A stretch of 42,189 nt of DNA from an uncultured Lachnospiraceae bacterium (GTDB lineage Bacteria > Bacillota > Clostridia > Lachnospirales > Lachnospiraceae). Shown here one piece after another: positions 33,084 to 40,809 of this stretch. The DNA lies in contig URRQ01000018.1 in assembly GCA_900550235.1 (NCBI GenBank), positions 1-42,189 of the forward strand, written 5' to 3'. The translations under genes were made by a program, and so were the position numbers. The notes under the pieces were generated by a model that saw only the letters and a list, made by a program, of their open reading frames with translations, did no database searches and was not told the DNA's origin. Each line of letters starts with the position of its first letter. The first letter of the stretch is position 1.

Positions 33084-33875
33084 ATGATAACCATAGATAA
33101 CCAGAAATGTATCGGCTGCGGAAAATGCGCCAAAGACTGTATCTCTCTTGCGATACAAATAATGGATGGAACTGCCGTTCCTCCGAAAGATTGTCTGCTT
33201 TGTGGACATTGCGTTGCTATCTGCCCGACCAATGCTGTTTCTATCCCAGACTATGACATGAACGATATTATAGAATACGACCCAGACACATTTTCTCTTT
33301 CACCGGAAACTCTGTTGAACAACATCAAATTCCGTAGAAGTATCCGCGATTACAAGGCACAACCAATTGAAGATGAAAAACGCGATTTAATCCTTCAAGC
33401 CGGACGATACACAGCAACAGCCAAGAACAATCAAGACTGTCACTTCATCTTTGTTCAGGATGAATTAGAAACTCTGAAAAAATATGTATGGGATTATATC
33501 GACTCTGTAGAGGCCCAGGGTGCCAGTCAGCTTCCAAAGGAACTCCTTCCATTTGTCAGCTTCAATCGCCGTCGGAAAAACAATCCGAATGATGATTACT
33601 TATTCCGCAATGCCCCGGCTGTGCTTTTCATCACATCTGATTGGCCTTTAGATGCCGGACTTGCCGCTCAGAATATGGAACTCATGGCGGTAGCTTCCGG
33701 TCTCGGTGCTCTCTACAACGGTTATCTCGCAAGAATTGCAAATGAGAACGAAGCGCTAAAAGATTGGCTCAGCATCTCCGGCAAAACCATCAAAGCGTGT
33801 ATGTTACTTGGATATCCAAATGTAAAATATGAAAGAACGGCGCCGAGAAGAAAAGCGCACATTATACTAAAATAA
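33084..33875 (+). CDS. Ferredoxin-nitroreductase fusion protein
   Basis: A 263-residue protein with an N-terminal 2[4Fe-4S] ferredoxin domain (about 1-60: CIGCGKCAKDC and CLLCGHCVAICP) and a C-terminal nitroreductase-like flavin domain (about 75-263: KFRRSIRDYKAQPIEDEKRDLILQAGRYTATAKNNQD...). The fusion is common in anaerobes and lets ferredoxin electrons reach a flavin for reduction of an unknown nitro, quinone or ene substrate. The start at 33084 has AAAGGGGAA upstream. A terminator follows. Confidence 0.92.
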   Translation: MITIDNQKCIGCGKCAKDCISLAIQIMDGTAVPPKDCLLCGHCVAICPTNAVSIPDYDMNDIIEYDPDTFSLSPETLLNNIKFRRSIRDYKAQPIEDEKRDLILQAGRYTATAKNNQDCHFIFVQDELETLKKYVWDYIDSVEAQGASQLPKELLPFVSFNRRRKNNPNDDYLFRNAPAVLFITSDWPLDAGLAAQNMELMAVASGLGALYNGYLARIANENEALKDWLSISGKTIKACMLLGYPNVKYERTAPRRKAHIILK

Positions 33876-33903
33876 AATTTATAAAGGTCTTATTCTAAAC
33901 AAT

Positions 33904-33943
33904 AAAAATTGCCACGCTCTTAATAGAACATGGCAATTTTTTT
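33904..33943 (+). terminator. Terminator after the nitroreductase gene
   Basis: AAAATTGCCA and TGGCAATTTT pair around a loop of 17 bases and run into seven T. Confidence 0.85.
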
Positions 33944-33955
33944 GTTTATATCCTA

Positions 33956-34018
33956 TCATAAATCTTGTTGTTCGAATACCTTTAATTTTTTCAAGATTTC
34001 CTCCGTTTCATCTAACAT
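33956..34018 (-). CDS. Possible 20-residue ORF coupled to the lectin-like gene
   Basis: On the minus strand the ATG overlaps the stop of the lectin-like gene as TAATG and opens 20 codons (MLDETEEILKKLKVFEQQDL), an amphipathic, acid-then-basic helix-like peptide. It could be a reinitiated small protein, the end of a decayed gene, or chance. No family is recognised. Confidence 0.25.
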   Translation of the reverse strand: MLDETEEILKKLKVFEQQDL

Positions 34019-35001
34019 TACCCCACATACTTAATCATGCCTCTACACAATTCTGCTGTTTTTGAATAGAAAGTAGCTTCAGCAAGATGGTGATTACTTT
34101 TATCATATATAACCACATGCGTCAACCAGCTCTGCCCCTCCTCCCAATAATATGGTGGACTTTGTACAATTACGACATCCATATCCTTCGGAACTCCTAG
34201 AGTAGTTTTTATTGTTTCCAATTGTTCTTTTGAAAAACTAAGCTTTTCATATGTTCCTACCATAATTTTCTCCATCCCACATAATGGTGTCTTATCAGAT
34301 GAAGTTTGTGCATTTTCCAGAGTCAAAGTCATCTGTAACGGATTCTGTCCATCGCATATTTCAACTTTATAAGGAACAGTTGTGACGTCCGAATCCGTAA
34401 GATTCAACAAATTTAAATATAATCTGTCCTCCCATTCAAATGTGCTATTATAATCTCTTTCGTGACTAACTGTATTGTAGTACTGTATTGTCGAATCTTC
34501 ATTTAACGTTAGCATAATCGGATCATCCGAATTCATCTGTAACCAACTGCCGAAGAGTTGATCTTCTACGAATTCTTCCTGAATATTGTTTTCAGTAGTT
34601 GTGTAATTCTCCCATTCACAAATAAATGCTTTCCCACTATTTGCTGTGAGTTCTCCAAAATCACCATCATTCCAAGAGCCATCCGAATACTTATAATAAT
34701 ACATTGCAAAGTCTTCGTTGGAATTTTCACCGTTCGGCTCTCCCGAATGCCAATTCATATAAGAGACTTCTTCCCCATTATCCCATATCCAAGTTCCTTC
34801 TTCATCTCGATCCGTAAGCCCTAAATATGCACTTTCATACTCAAAGTTATTCTGCAAATACGAGAACACAAATTCATCTTCTTCCTTGCTTGTAATAGTT
34901 GCAAGATAGCCTCCTTGAGATTCACAATATTCTTTTGCTTCCTTCCATGATGTTACATCACTCAATTCATATATCACTATCCGGGTAACAATTCTTCCCA
35001 C
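34018..35001 (-). CDS. C-type-lectin-like domain protein, 5' end possibly damaged
   Basis: A 327-residue protein. Residues about 10-132 form a C-type lectin-like domain: SWKEAKEYCESQGGYLATITSKEEDEFV, the sugar-type calcium motif GEPNG, NEDFAM, SWND and closing FICEWE. Thus the EPN, E and WND ligands that bind calcium and mannose-type sugars in classic lectins are present. The rest (about 145-327) looks beta-rich (LFGSWLQMNSDDPIMLTLNEDSTIQYY, lipocalin-like) and is not recognised. There is no signal peptide. The only start is a GTG; the SD-led ATG at 35008, right after the XRE stop, is in another frame and stops after 13 codons, suggesting a frameshift or truncation near the 5' end. Confidence 0.7.
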   Translation of the reverse strand: MGRIVTRIVIYELSDVTSWKEAKEYCESQGGYLATITSKEEDEFVFSYLQNNFEYESAYLGLTDRDEEGTWIWDNGEEVSYMNWHSGEPNGENSNEDFAMYYYKYSDGSWNDGDFGELTANSGKAFICEWENYTTTENNIQEEFVEDQLFGSWLQMNSDDPIMLTLNEDSTIQYYNTVSHERDYNSTFEWEDRLYLNLLNLTDSDVTTVPYKVEICDGQNPLQMTLTLENAQTSSDKTPLCGMEKIMVGTYEKLSFSKEQLETIKTTLGVPKDMDVVIVQSPPYYWEEGQSWLTHVVIYDKSNHHLAEATFYSKTAELCRGMIKYVG

Positions 35002-35011
35002 CTCTCATACG

Positions 35012-35371
35012 TTACACCTCCAAATATTCAAACCTATTGATGCGCTCTTCCATTTCTTCTAAAGTTATTTTCCCAAAAATGTAAGAATCTAACACAGTTA
35101 AAAACAACTCGTCTGGACCATTTGTCGCACTCAACATAATAGACATGGCATTTTCCACACTCTTTCTTCTTTCCTTGCACTCTTCTAAATAGCTTTGACT
35201 TATAATCATTCCTTTATATTCTAAGATCGTCTTCATCATATTAATAACATATACTGGTGGATTCCTTCTTTTTTGCTCCCAATCTTTCAAAGTTGCGACT
35301 GGTATTTCAAACATTTTTGCAAATTTACTTTGACTCAATCCAGTTTGCAAGCGTAACTCTTTTACTCCCAT
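35012..35371 (-). CDS. XRE-family helix-turn-helix protein
   Basis: A 119-residue protein with an N-terminal HTH (about 1-55: VKELRLQTGLSQSKFAKMFEIPVATLKDWEQKRRNPPVYVINMM), of the type found in antitoxin-like regulators (NadS/HigA2-like), and an unrecognised C-terminal part of about 60 residues (ENAMSIMLSATNGPDELFLTVLDSYIFGKITLEEMEERINRFEYLEV). The start at 35371 has GGAGGTG before it. Its last codons contain the GGAGG that would serve the next gene, so it is coupled to the lectin-like gene. It may regulate that pair. Confidence 0.8.
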   Translation of the reverse strand: MGVKELRLQTGLSQSKFAKMFEIPVATLKDWEQKRRNPPVYVINMMKTILEYKGMIISQSYLEECKERRKSVENAMSIMLSATNGPDELFLTVLDSYIFGKITLEEMEERINRFEYLEV

Positions 35372-35403
35372 AAGTTTTTCACCTCCTACCATTTCTATAT
35401 ATC

Positions 35404-35432
35404 ATTATACGGCATTGCCTTATGTTATGCAA
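35404..35432 (-). promoter_or_regulatory. Promoter of the XRE/lectin-like gene pair
   Basis: On the minus strand TTGCAT (35427-35432) and consensus TATAAT (35404-35409), 17 bases apart, about 35 bases before the XRE start. Confidence 0.7.
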
Positions 35433-35546
35433 CTTGATTATTCGCCTACGATATACTAAGATCTCTACCATATCATTCATGTTATTATAGATTTCTCTGC
35501 ACACAGAAGCCCCTTCTTTTTAAGAAGTATATCTCATAAAAGCTTC

Positions 35547-35930
35547 CTATTTCACAGCTACAAGTTTTGTCTCCTCTTCTTTGAAATAGTCATCTGTATT
35601 GCTGCTTAATCCACTTGCTTTCCACGCTTGATCGAATGCAATATCTTTTGTGTTACTCAAAAAAACATACATACTGTCTTTCACCGCATTATTCATTCTT
35701 CCGGTAACCTCTACCTTATACTGATATATATAATCATCCGTTTTCCATGTGCCGTCGCTCATTTCATAATACTTTACTATAGTAACAAGCTCATTGTTTT
35801 CAAAGCATTCCTCGATAAGTTCTGAATCTGTCACATCGTAAGTCTTAACTACTGATACTTCTTTTTGAGAACAACCTGACAGACTAAGTAACATAACAGT
35901 TAATAAAATTGCTGCTGTTTTTCTCACCAT
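35547..35930 (-). CDS. Small lipoprotein of unknown function
   Basis: A 127-residue protein with a signal peptide VRKTAAILLTVMLLSLSGC and lipobox LSGC (lipidated Cys at residue 20). The mature part is about 108 residues, acidic and Tyr-rich (VTIVKYYEMSDGTWKTDDYIYQYKVEVTGRMNNAVKDSMYVFLSN), probably beta-rich. No family recognised. It starts 30 bases after the Gfo/Idh/MocA gene with SD GGGAGTG, so it may be co-transcribed, though no functional link is evident. Confidence 0.7.
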   Translation of the reverse strand: MVRKTAAILLTVMLLSLSGCSQKEVSVVKTYDVTDSELIEECFENNELVTIVKYYEMSDGTWKTDDYIYQYKVEVTGRMNNAVKDSMYVFLSNTKDIAFDQAWKASGLSSNTDDYFKEEETKLVAVK

Positions 35931-35959
35931 GAATCACTCCCTATCATTTTCCTTTCTTC

Positions 35960-36916
35960 CTAATTCATATCCCACTTTGTATATAGTTCTTCTACAAGCT
36001 GAACCGTATTCATAGTTTGCGTTTCCCCAATAATCGGACTCTGCAATAGTCCCTTTGAGATACACTTATGAATATGTTCGACTTCGTATACAAATTCACT
36101 TGTATATGGGAAATCATAACGAATCGGCTCTTGATCGTGTAAATGCAACGTAAAACCATTTGCTTTCCAATAATTTGGAATTTCAATATACCCTTTTTCC
36201 CCATAAATCACCGCTTCATTTTTTAGTGCAACATTCATCGCAATCGTAGAAGAGACCAGAATACTGTCATTAAGTTTTAACTGAAAATTACAGATTTCAT
36301 CCGCACCTTCTGGACATGGTAAATATGTGCCACTTATCTCCATCTTCGGATTATTCCATAAAAACTGTAAAAGTTCTATCGTATACGCTGCACTTCCATA
36401 TAGAGTGCCGCCGCCTTGATCATGATGATACATCCAATGGTTTTCAGGAAAGCGACTTGGAAATCCAGCTTTTAATTCTATATAATGAATCTGTCCTAAC
36501 ACTTGTTCTTCCAGAAGTTTTTTCACTTGTAAGGTTGTCGGTAAGAAAATCGCTTTTTGAGCTTCCATTATAAAACAGTGTCTCTTTTTTGCCAGTTCAA
36601 AGAGTTCCTTCGCCTGCTGACTCGTTAACGTAAATGGTTTTTCCACAATCACATGTTTGTCGTGCAGCAATGCATCATAGGCGTTACGATAATGCATGCC
36701 GTTCACCGTAGGAATATAGACAATATCTACATTCTGATCTTCATAAAGCTCTTCGTAACTCCCATAGTACTGCTCAATATGGAGTTGTTTCGCTGCTCTT
36801 TTTGCCGTTTCTATGTTTCTAGATGCAATTGCATGTACAGTTTCATCTTTGGATTCTCGAATCCCTTTTACAAATCTTTCTACGATGGAGGCTGTACTTA
36901 ATATTCCATATTTCAT
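35960..36916 (-). CDS. Gfo/Idh/MocA-family NAD(P)-dependent oxidoreductase
   Basis: A 318-residue dehydrogenase. The Rossmann N-terminus MKYGILSTASIVERFVKGI carries a G.LSTA.I variant of the usual GxGxxG, followed by AIASRN..AK..A and the family motif HDKHVIVEKPFTLTSQQAKEL with catalytic Lys-Pro (EKP). The C-terminal GFO_IDH_MocA_C half includes WMYHHDQGGGTLYGSAAYTIELL. Such enzymes oxidise or epimerise sugars or inositols; the araBAD-like neighbours suggest sugars but no more can be said. The ATG at 36916 is favoured by AGGTGATG; two starts lie 2-3 codons upstream. Confidence 0.88.
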   Translation of the reverse strand: MKYGILSTASIVERFVKGIRESKDETVHAIASRNIETAKRAAKQLHIEQYYGSYEELYEDQNVDIVYIPTVNGMHYRNAYDALLHDKHVIVEKPFTLTSQQAKELFELAKKRHCFIMEAQKAIFLPTTLQVKKLLEEQVLGQIHYIELKAGFPSRFPENHWMYHHDQGGGTLYGSAAYTIELLQFLWNNPKMEISGTYLPCPEGADEICNFQLKLNDSILVSSTIAMNVALKNEAVIYGEKGYIEIPNYWKANGFTLHLHDQEPIRYDFPYTSEFVYEVEHIHKCISKGLLQSPIIGETQTMNTVQLVEELYTKWDMN

Positions 36917-37057
36917 ATTCATCACCTAATATAATTATAGACTTTCTGTTATTTTCATCTCTTAAAAAACCACTATGTCATCTACAAACAATTTTACTCT
37001 ATCCAAATAAATCCTGCAAGTTTGTAGCAGTGAACTTCAAAGGAATCTCCTATCCCA

Positions 37058-37092
37058 TAAAAAATCTGCCGACAGATTCACTCCATCGGCAG
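37058..37092 (-). terminator. Terminator after araA
   Basis: On the minus strand CTGCCGA and TCGGCAG flank a 13-base loop, followed by ATTTTTT, 33 bases after the araA stop. Confidence 0.8.
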
Positions 37093-37125
37093 ACATAATA
37101 TATTTTACCCTATTCCTTTTTTAAC

Positions 37126-38622
37126 TTATCTGAATGCTACTTCATTCCATCTTAACTCATTCTTGAAGTTTCTGATTGTTGTATCTTTGTCGATATATAC
37201 TGCTTCAATTCCCATAACAGCTGCCCAATCACCCATCTGCTCTGCTGTTAAGTCATAAGAGAACGCTGTATGATGAGCTCCGCCTGCTAAGATCCAAGCC
37301 TCTGCGCCTGTTGCAAGATCTGGCTGTGGTGTCCAGAATGCTGTTGCAACCGGAAGTTTTGGCATTGGTTTTTCTACCTTCTTACAATCTACATCATTGA
37401 TGATGAGACGGAATCTGTTTCCTAAGTCAACTAAAGATGTTGCAACTGCAGGACCTGTCTTTGATGTATAAACAAGACGTGCAGGATCTTCTCTGTCTCC
37501 CATAGATAATGGACAAACTTTGATTCCAATTGGCCCTTCTGCGATTGTAGGACATACCTCTAACATATGTGCCTGAAGAATTCCTTCTTTTCCAGGTACT
37601 AAGTTGTATGTATAGTCTTCCATGAAGGAAGTTCCTTTTGCGTCTTTCATTCCGTATGTCATGATCTTCATCAAACGTACCATAGCAGCTGTCTTCCAGT
37701 CACCTTCTGCTCCGAAGCCGTAACCTTTTTCCATCAATCTCTGGATTGCAAGTCCCGGAAGCTGTTTTAATCCGCCAAGATCACCAAAGTGTGTTACGAT
37801 TGCATGGTAGTCTTTGTCTACTAAGAATTTTTCAAATCCGAGCTCGATACCTGCCTGTACAGCTACATGTTTCTTGAATTCTTCAGGATCTCTTCCCTCT
37901 AAAATGATGTCATATTTGCTGTAGTATTCGTCTACTAATGCGTTGATCTCTCCCTGTGGTACATCATTTACATAGTCTACGATCTCATTTACCGGATATG
38001 CATCGATTTCCCAACCGAATTTGATCTGTGCTTCTACTTTATCACCTTCTGTAACAGCTACGTTTCTCATATTGTCAGCTACACGAGCTACACGGATATG
38101 GCTACTTTCCATAATACCGATTGCTGTTCTCATCCAGCTTGCGATTCTTTCCTGTACCTTCTTATCAGCCCAGTGTCCTACGATTACTTTTCTTTCGATT
38201 CCCATACGAGATACGATATGTCCGTACTCTCTGTCACCGTGTGCTGACTGGTTCTCATTCATGAAGTCCATGTCGATAGAATCATATGGAATTTCTTCAT
38301 TGAACTGTGTATGTAAATGTAATAATGGTTTTCTATATTCCTGAAGACCTAAAATCCATGATTTTGCCGGAGAGAATGTGTGCATCCATGTGATAACACC
38401 TGCACAGTTTTCATCTGCATTTGCTTCATTAAATGTTTTTCTGATCAAAGCGTTTGTGATCAATGTCGGTTTCCATACTACTTCATATGGAAGAACTCCT
38501 GATTTGTTTAACTCTTCTACGATTTTCTGTGAGTGCTCTGCAACTTTTCTTAAACACTCATCTCCGTATAAATCCTGTGATCCTGTACAAAACCAAAATT
38601 TGTAATCTTTGTTTTTTAACAT
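37126..38622 (-). CDS. araA: L-arabinose isomerase
   Basis: A 498-residue cytosolic enzyme converting L-arabinose to L-ribulose with manganese. The start KDYKFWFCTGSQDLYGDECLRKVAEHS is the family signature; HTFSPAKSWI, LLHLHTQFNEEIPYDSIDMDFMNENQSAHGDREYG, VVGHWADK and YTYNLVPGKEGILQAHMLEVCPTIAEG, containing metal-binding Glu and His residues, are all present. Length is normal. SD AAAGGAGAAAGGG. Last gene of the araR-araD-araA cluster, separated from araD by a 197-base gap with hairpins. Confidence 0.97.
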   Translation of the reverse strand: MLKNKDYKFWFCTGSQDLYGDECLRKVAEHSQKIVEELNKSGVLPYEVVWKPTLITNALIRKTFNEANADENCAGVITWMHTFSPAKSWILGLQEYRKPLLHLHTQFNEEIPYDSIDMDFMNENQSAHGDREYGHIVSRMGIERKVIVGHWADKKVQERIASWMRTAIGIMESSHIRVARVADNMRNVAVTEGDKVEAQIKFGWEIDAYPVNEIVDYVNDVPQGEINALVDEYYSKYDIILEGRDPEEFKKHVAVQAGIELGFEKFLVDKDYHAIVTHFGDLGGLKQLPGLAIQRLMEKGYGFGAEGDWKTAAMVRLMKIMTYGMKDAKGTSFMEDYTYNLVPGKEGILQAHMLEVCPTIAEGPIGIKVCPLSMGDREDPARLVYTSKTGPAVATSLVDLGNRFRLIINDVDCKKVEKPMPKLPVATAFWTPQPDLATGAEAWILAGGAHHTAFSYDLTAEQMGDWAAVMGIEAVYIDKDTTIRNFKNELRWNEVAFR

Positions 38623-38664
38623 GTTCCCTTTCTCCTTTACTTATATAAATTTATTAATGTTCCA

Positions 38665-38819
38665 TGAAAGCTCGAAAAGACCTCGCTAAGTGGTATTTCG
38701 CCGCTCATGCCCACCTCCAAAGCAAAGCTTTGGAGGTGGGCGTTGCACTCATATGGCCTTCTTAAAGGCATTCCACGCACAAGCGCTTGTATGCCTTTTT
38801 CGAAGTCCGCATTCGCGGC
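38665..38819. repeat. Hairpin block between araD and araA, IS200/IS605-derived element candidate
   Basis: GCCCACCTCCAAAGC (38709-38723) and GCTTTGGAGGTGGGC (38727-38741) form a 15-base perfect hairpin with an AAA loop. A second hairpin pairs AAAGGCAT (38764-38771) with ATGCCTTT (38791-38798) and holds the palindrome ACAAGCGCTTGT (38779-38790). A third pairs CCGC and GCGG near 38807-38818. GC content is well above the neighbours. The GC-rich hairpins with tiny loops resemble the subterminal hairpins of IS200/IS605 elements and their non-coding derivatives. No transposase or TnpB is present. Confidence 0.5.
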
Positions 38820-39506
38820 TTATTGTCCATAATAGGCATTTGCGCCATGCTTTCTGTAATAGTGCTTGTCCTGCAATTCCTGTGGTGCCGGTTTTACATT
38901 TGGATTGATCATTTCACATCTTGCCGCCATTTTTGCAACTTCCTCAAGAACTACCGCATTATGAACTGCATCGTGTCCGTTCTTTCCCCATGCAAATGGG
39001 CCATGATTTTTACAAAGAACAGCAGGTGTTGCCATATATTCTTTATCTTTGAAATGCTCTACAATAAGAAGTCCTGTATTTTTCTCATATGCATCTTCGA
39101 TTTCTTCTTTTGTCAGGCATCTTACACATGGAATCTCTCCATACATATAATCTGCGTGCGTTGTTCCATAGCATGGAATTCCTCTTCCAGCCTGTGCCCA
39201 GCTTGTTGCCCATGAAGAATGTGTGTGTACGATCCCTCCCATTTCCGGGAATGCCTTATACAACTCCAAGTGAGTCGCTGTATCGGAAGACGGATTATAT
39301 TTTCCATCTACCTTATTCCCATTGAGATCCATAAGCACCATATCATCCGGAGTCAGTTTATCATAATCTACCCCGCTTGGTTTGATTGCAAACAATCCGG
39401 TCTCTCTGTCGATCTCACTTACATTTCCCCATGTAAATGTCACTAGACCATACTTTGGGAGAAGCATATTTGCTTCATAAACCCGTTTTTTCAAATCCTC
39501 TAACAT
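38820..39506 (-). CDS. araD: L-ribulose-5-phosphate 4-epimerase
   Basis: A 228-residue class II aldolase-fold enzyme converting L-ribulose 5-phosphate to D-xylulose 5-phosphate. Features: FTWGNVSEIDRETGLFAIKPSGVDYD, GIVHTHSSWATSWAQAGRGIPCYGTTHADY (zinc-binding HTH and His), CKNHGPFAWGK and the C-terminal KHYYRKHGANAYYGQ with the catalytic Tyr. The start at 39506 has GGAGAGG upstream and lies 19 bases after the araR stop. Confidence 0.96.
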   Translation of the reverse strand: MLEDLKKRVYEANMLLPKYGLVTFTWGNVSEIDRETGLFAIKPSGVDYDKLTPDDMVLMDLNGNKVDGKYNPSSDTATHLELYKAFPEMGGIVHTHSSWATSWAQAGRGIPCYGTTHADYMYGEIPCVRCLTKEEIEDAYEKNTGLLIVEHFKDKEYMATPAVLCKNHGPFAWGKNGHDAVHNAVVLEEVAKMAARCEMINPNVKPAPQELQDKHYYRKHGANAYYGQ

Positions 39507-39525
39507 TGGTACCTCTCCTTCTTTT

Positions 39526-40611
39526 TTATATTTCACTTACCATTCTTACTGAATGGCGGATTTCTAATTTTGGTTCTAACTCTATTGCTTTATCTACTGC
39601 TTTTCCTGCAAGAACATCTAACATCGCCTGCGCGACCTTTTCTCCTAATTCATTGATCGGATTAATTGCCGACGTCAAAGGAACTTCACAATACGTTGTC
39701 AGATCCGAGTTGTCCATTCCTGTAATTGAAATGTCCTGTGGTACTTTCATGCCCTGTTCTAAGCAAATCGCCACCAGTTTATTGGCCACCTCGTCATTGT
39801 AGCAAACACAAGCTGTACAGTTTCGAATTCTTCTTAATATTCGGCCTGCGTCTTCTCCTAAATTCCTTTGTTCATCCGTGTCAATCCAGATAACCCGTTC
39901 TCCACGAATCCTGATATCTGCCTCAATCAAGGCATCCATATATCCTGCATATCGAAGCATTCCCTGACCATCGTCACATTTGAAAATTGCCGCAATATTT
40001 CTATGCCCACAACTTAATAGATGCTGTGTCACCAAATGTCCCGCTTTTCGATCGTTCATAGAGACATGAGGCGCATCAATTTCCGGATAATAACTATTGA
40101 TAAATATAAAAGGAATATCTTGTTCTTTTAATGCATTATATAAATGAAGATTTGGATTCGGTAACCCACTTTTTACCGCTTCTACAATAATTCCGTCTAC
40201 TGATTTGCTTCTCAAAATCCCTTCCAATATCTGTCTTTCTTTTTCCACAGAATTATTTGTAAATGCAAGCTGAATTACATAGCCTTCTTTAGAAAGTCTC
40301 TGTTCTACACGCTTTATAATCGCCGGGAAAATATATTCATCAATGTATGTCGTAATCACTGCAATTCGTTTTGTATCTTTTTTCCGTTCCTTCGGTTTAG
40401 AAATATAAGTACCGCTTCCCCGTCTACGTTCCAATAATCCTTCATTACACAAAATAGAAATGGCATGACGAACGGTCTGTCTGCTCACTCCAAAAATAGC
40501 TACCAACTCGTTTTCGGAATAAATTCTGTTTCCGATCGTCAATTCTCCATTCTCAATCTTTTTTTTGATCCAGTCCACAATTTCAATATATTTACTTTTC
40601 TGTTCTGTCAC
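39526..40611 (-). CDS. araR: Arabinose-responsive GntR/LacI-type repressor AraR
   Basis: A 361-residue regulator with a GntR winged helix (about 5-72: YIEIVDWIKKKIENGELTIGNRIYSENELVAIFGVSRQTVRHAISILCNEGLLERRRGSGTYIS) fused to a LacI/periplasmic-binding-type sensor (about 80-361), the AraR architecture known from Bacillus subtilis, where arabinose releases it from operators. GTG start with GAGGGAAG upstream. First in the ara operon, so it controls itself as well as araD and araA. Confidence 0.93.
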   Translation of the reverse strand: MTEQKSKYIEIVDWIKKKIENGELTIGNRIYSENELVAIFGVSRQTVRHAISILCNEGLLERRRGSGTYISKPKERKKDTKRIAVITTYIDEYIFPAIIKRVEQRLSKEGYVIQLAFTNNSVEKERQILEGILRSKSVDGIIVEAVKSGLPNPNLHLYNALKEQDIPFIFINSYYPEIDAPHVSMNDRKAGHLVTQHLLSCGHRNIAAIFKCDDGQGMLRYAGYMDALIEADIRIRGERVIWIDTDEQRNLGEDAGRILRRIRNCTACVCYNDEVANKLVAICLEQGMKVPQDISITGMDNSDLTTYCEVPLTSAINPINELGEKVAQAMLDVLAGKAVDKAIELEPKLEIRHSVRMVSEI

Positions 40612-40675
40612 AATTCTTCCCTCATTTGTCTATTCTGATTATTTTTTATTATATATTACTTCTTTTTCTATAATA

Positions 40676-40735
40676 AACATACAATACATGTATCTATTTT
40701 TCAAGTTGGTATATTTTATAAAGTATATACAACTT
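40676..40735 (-). promoter_or_regulatory. ara operon promoter with two operator-like palindromes
   Basis: On the minus strand TTGAAA (40699-40704) and TATGTT (40676-40681) are 17 bases apart. The palindrome ATACATGTAT (40684-40693) sits inside the spacer. Just upstream AAGTTG and CAACTT (40703-40708, 40730-40735) enclose a GTATATAC palindrome (about 40723-40730). These are like the GTAC/GTAT-centred AraR sites and fit repression by AraR. Confidence 0.55.
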
Positions 40736-40764
40736 ATTTCTTTATTTTATATCAATGTAAATAT

Positions 40765-40799
40765 AAAAGGGATAGTTGTACACATACAACTATCCCTTT
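40765..40799 (-). terminator. Terminator after the HAD phosphatase gene
   Basis: AAAGGGATAGTTGTA and TACAACTATCCCTTT form a 15-base perfect stem with a CACA loop, 11 bases past the stop, followed on the minus strand by TTTTATATTT. Confidence 0.8.
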
Positions 40800-40809
40800 C
40801 CCACTACTT

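Noticed and set aside
36982..37027. Inverted repeat CTACAAAC/GTTTGTAG between araA and the Gfo/Idh/MocA gene
   Set aside because: Arms of eight with a 30-base loop and no T-run or promoter relation; could easily be chance.
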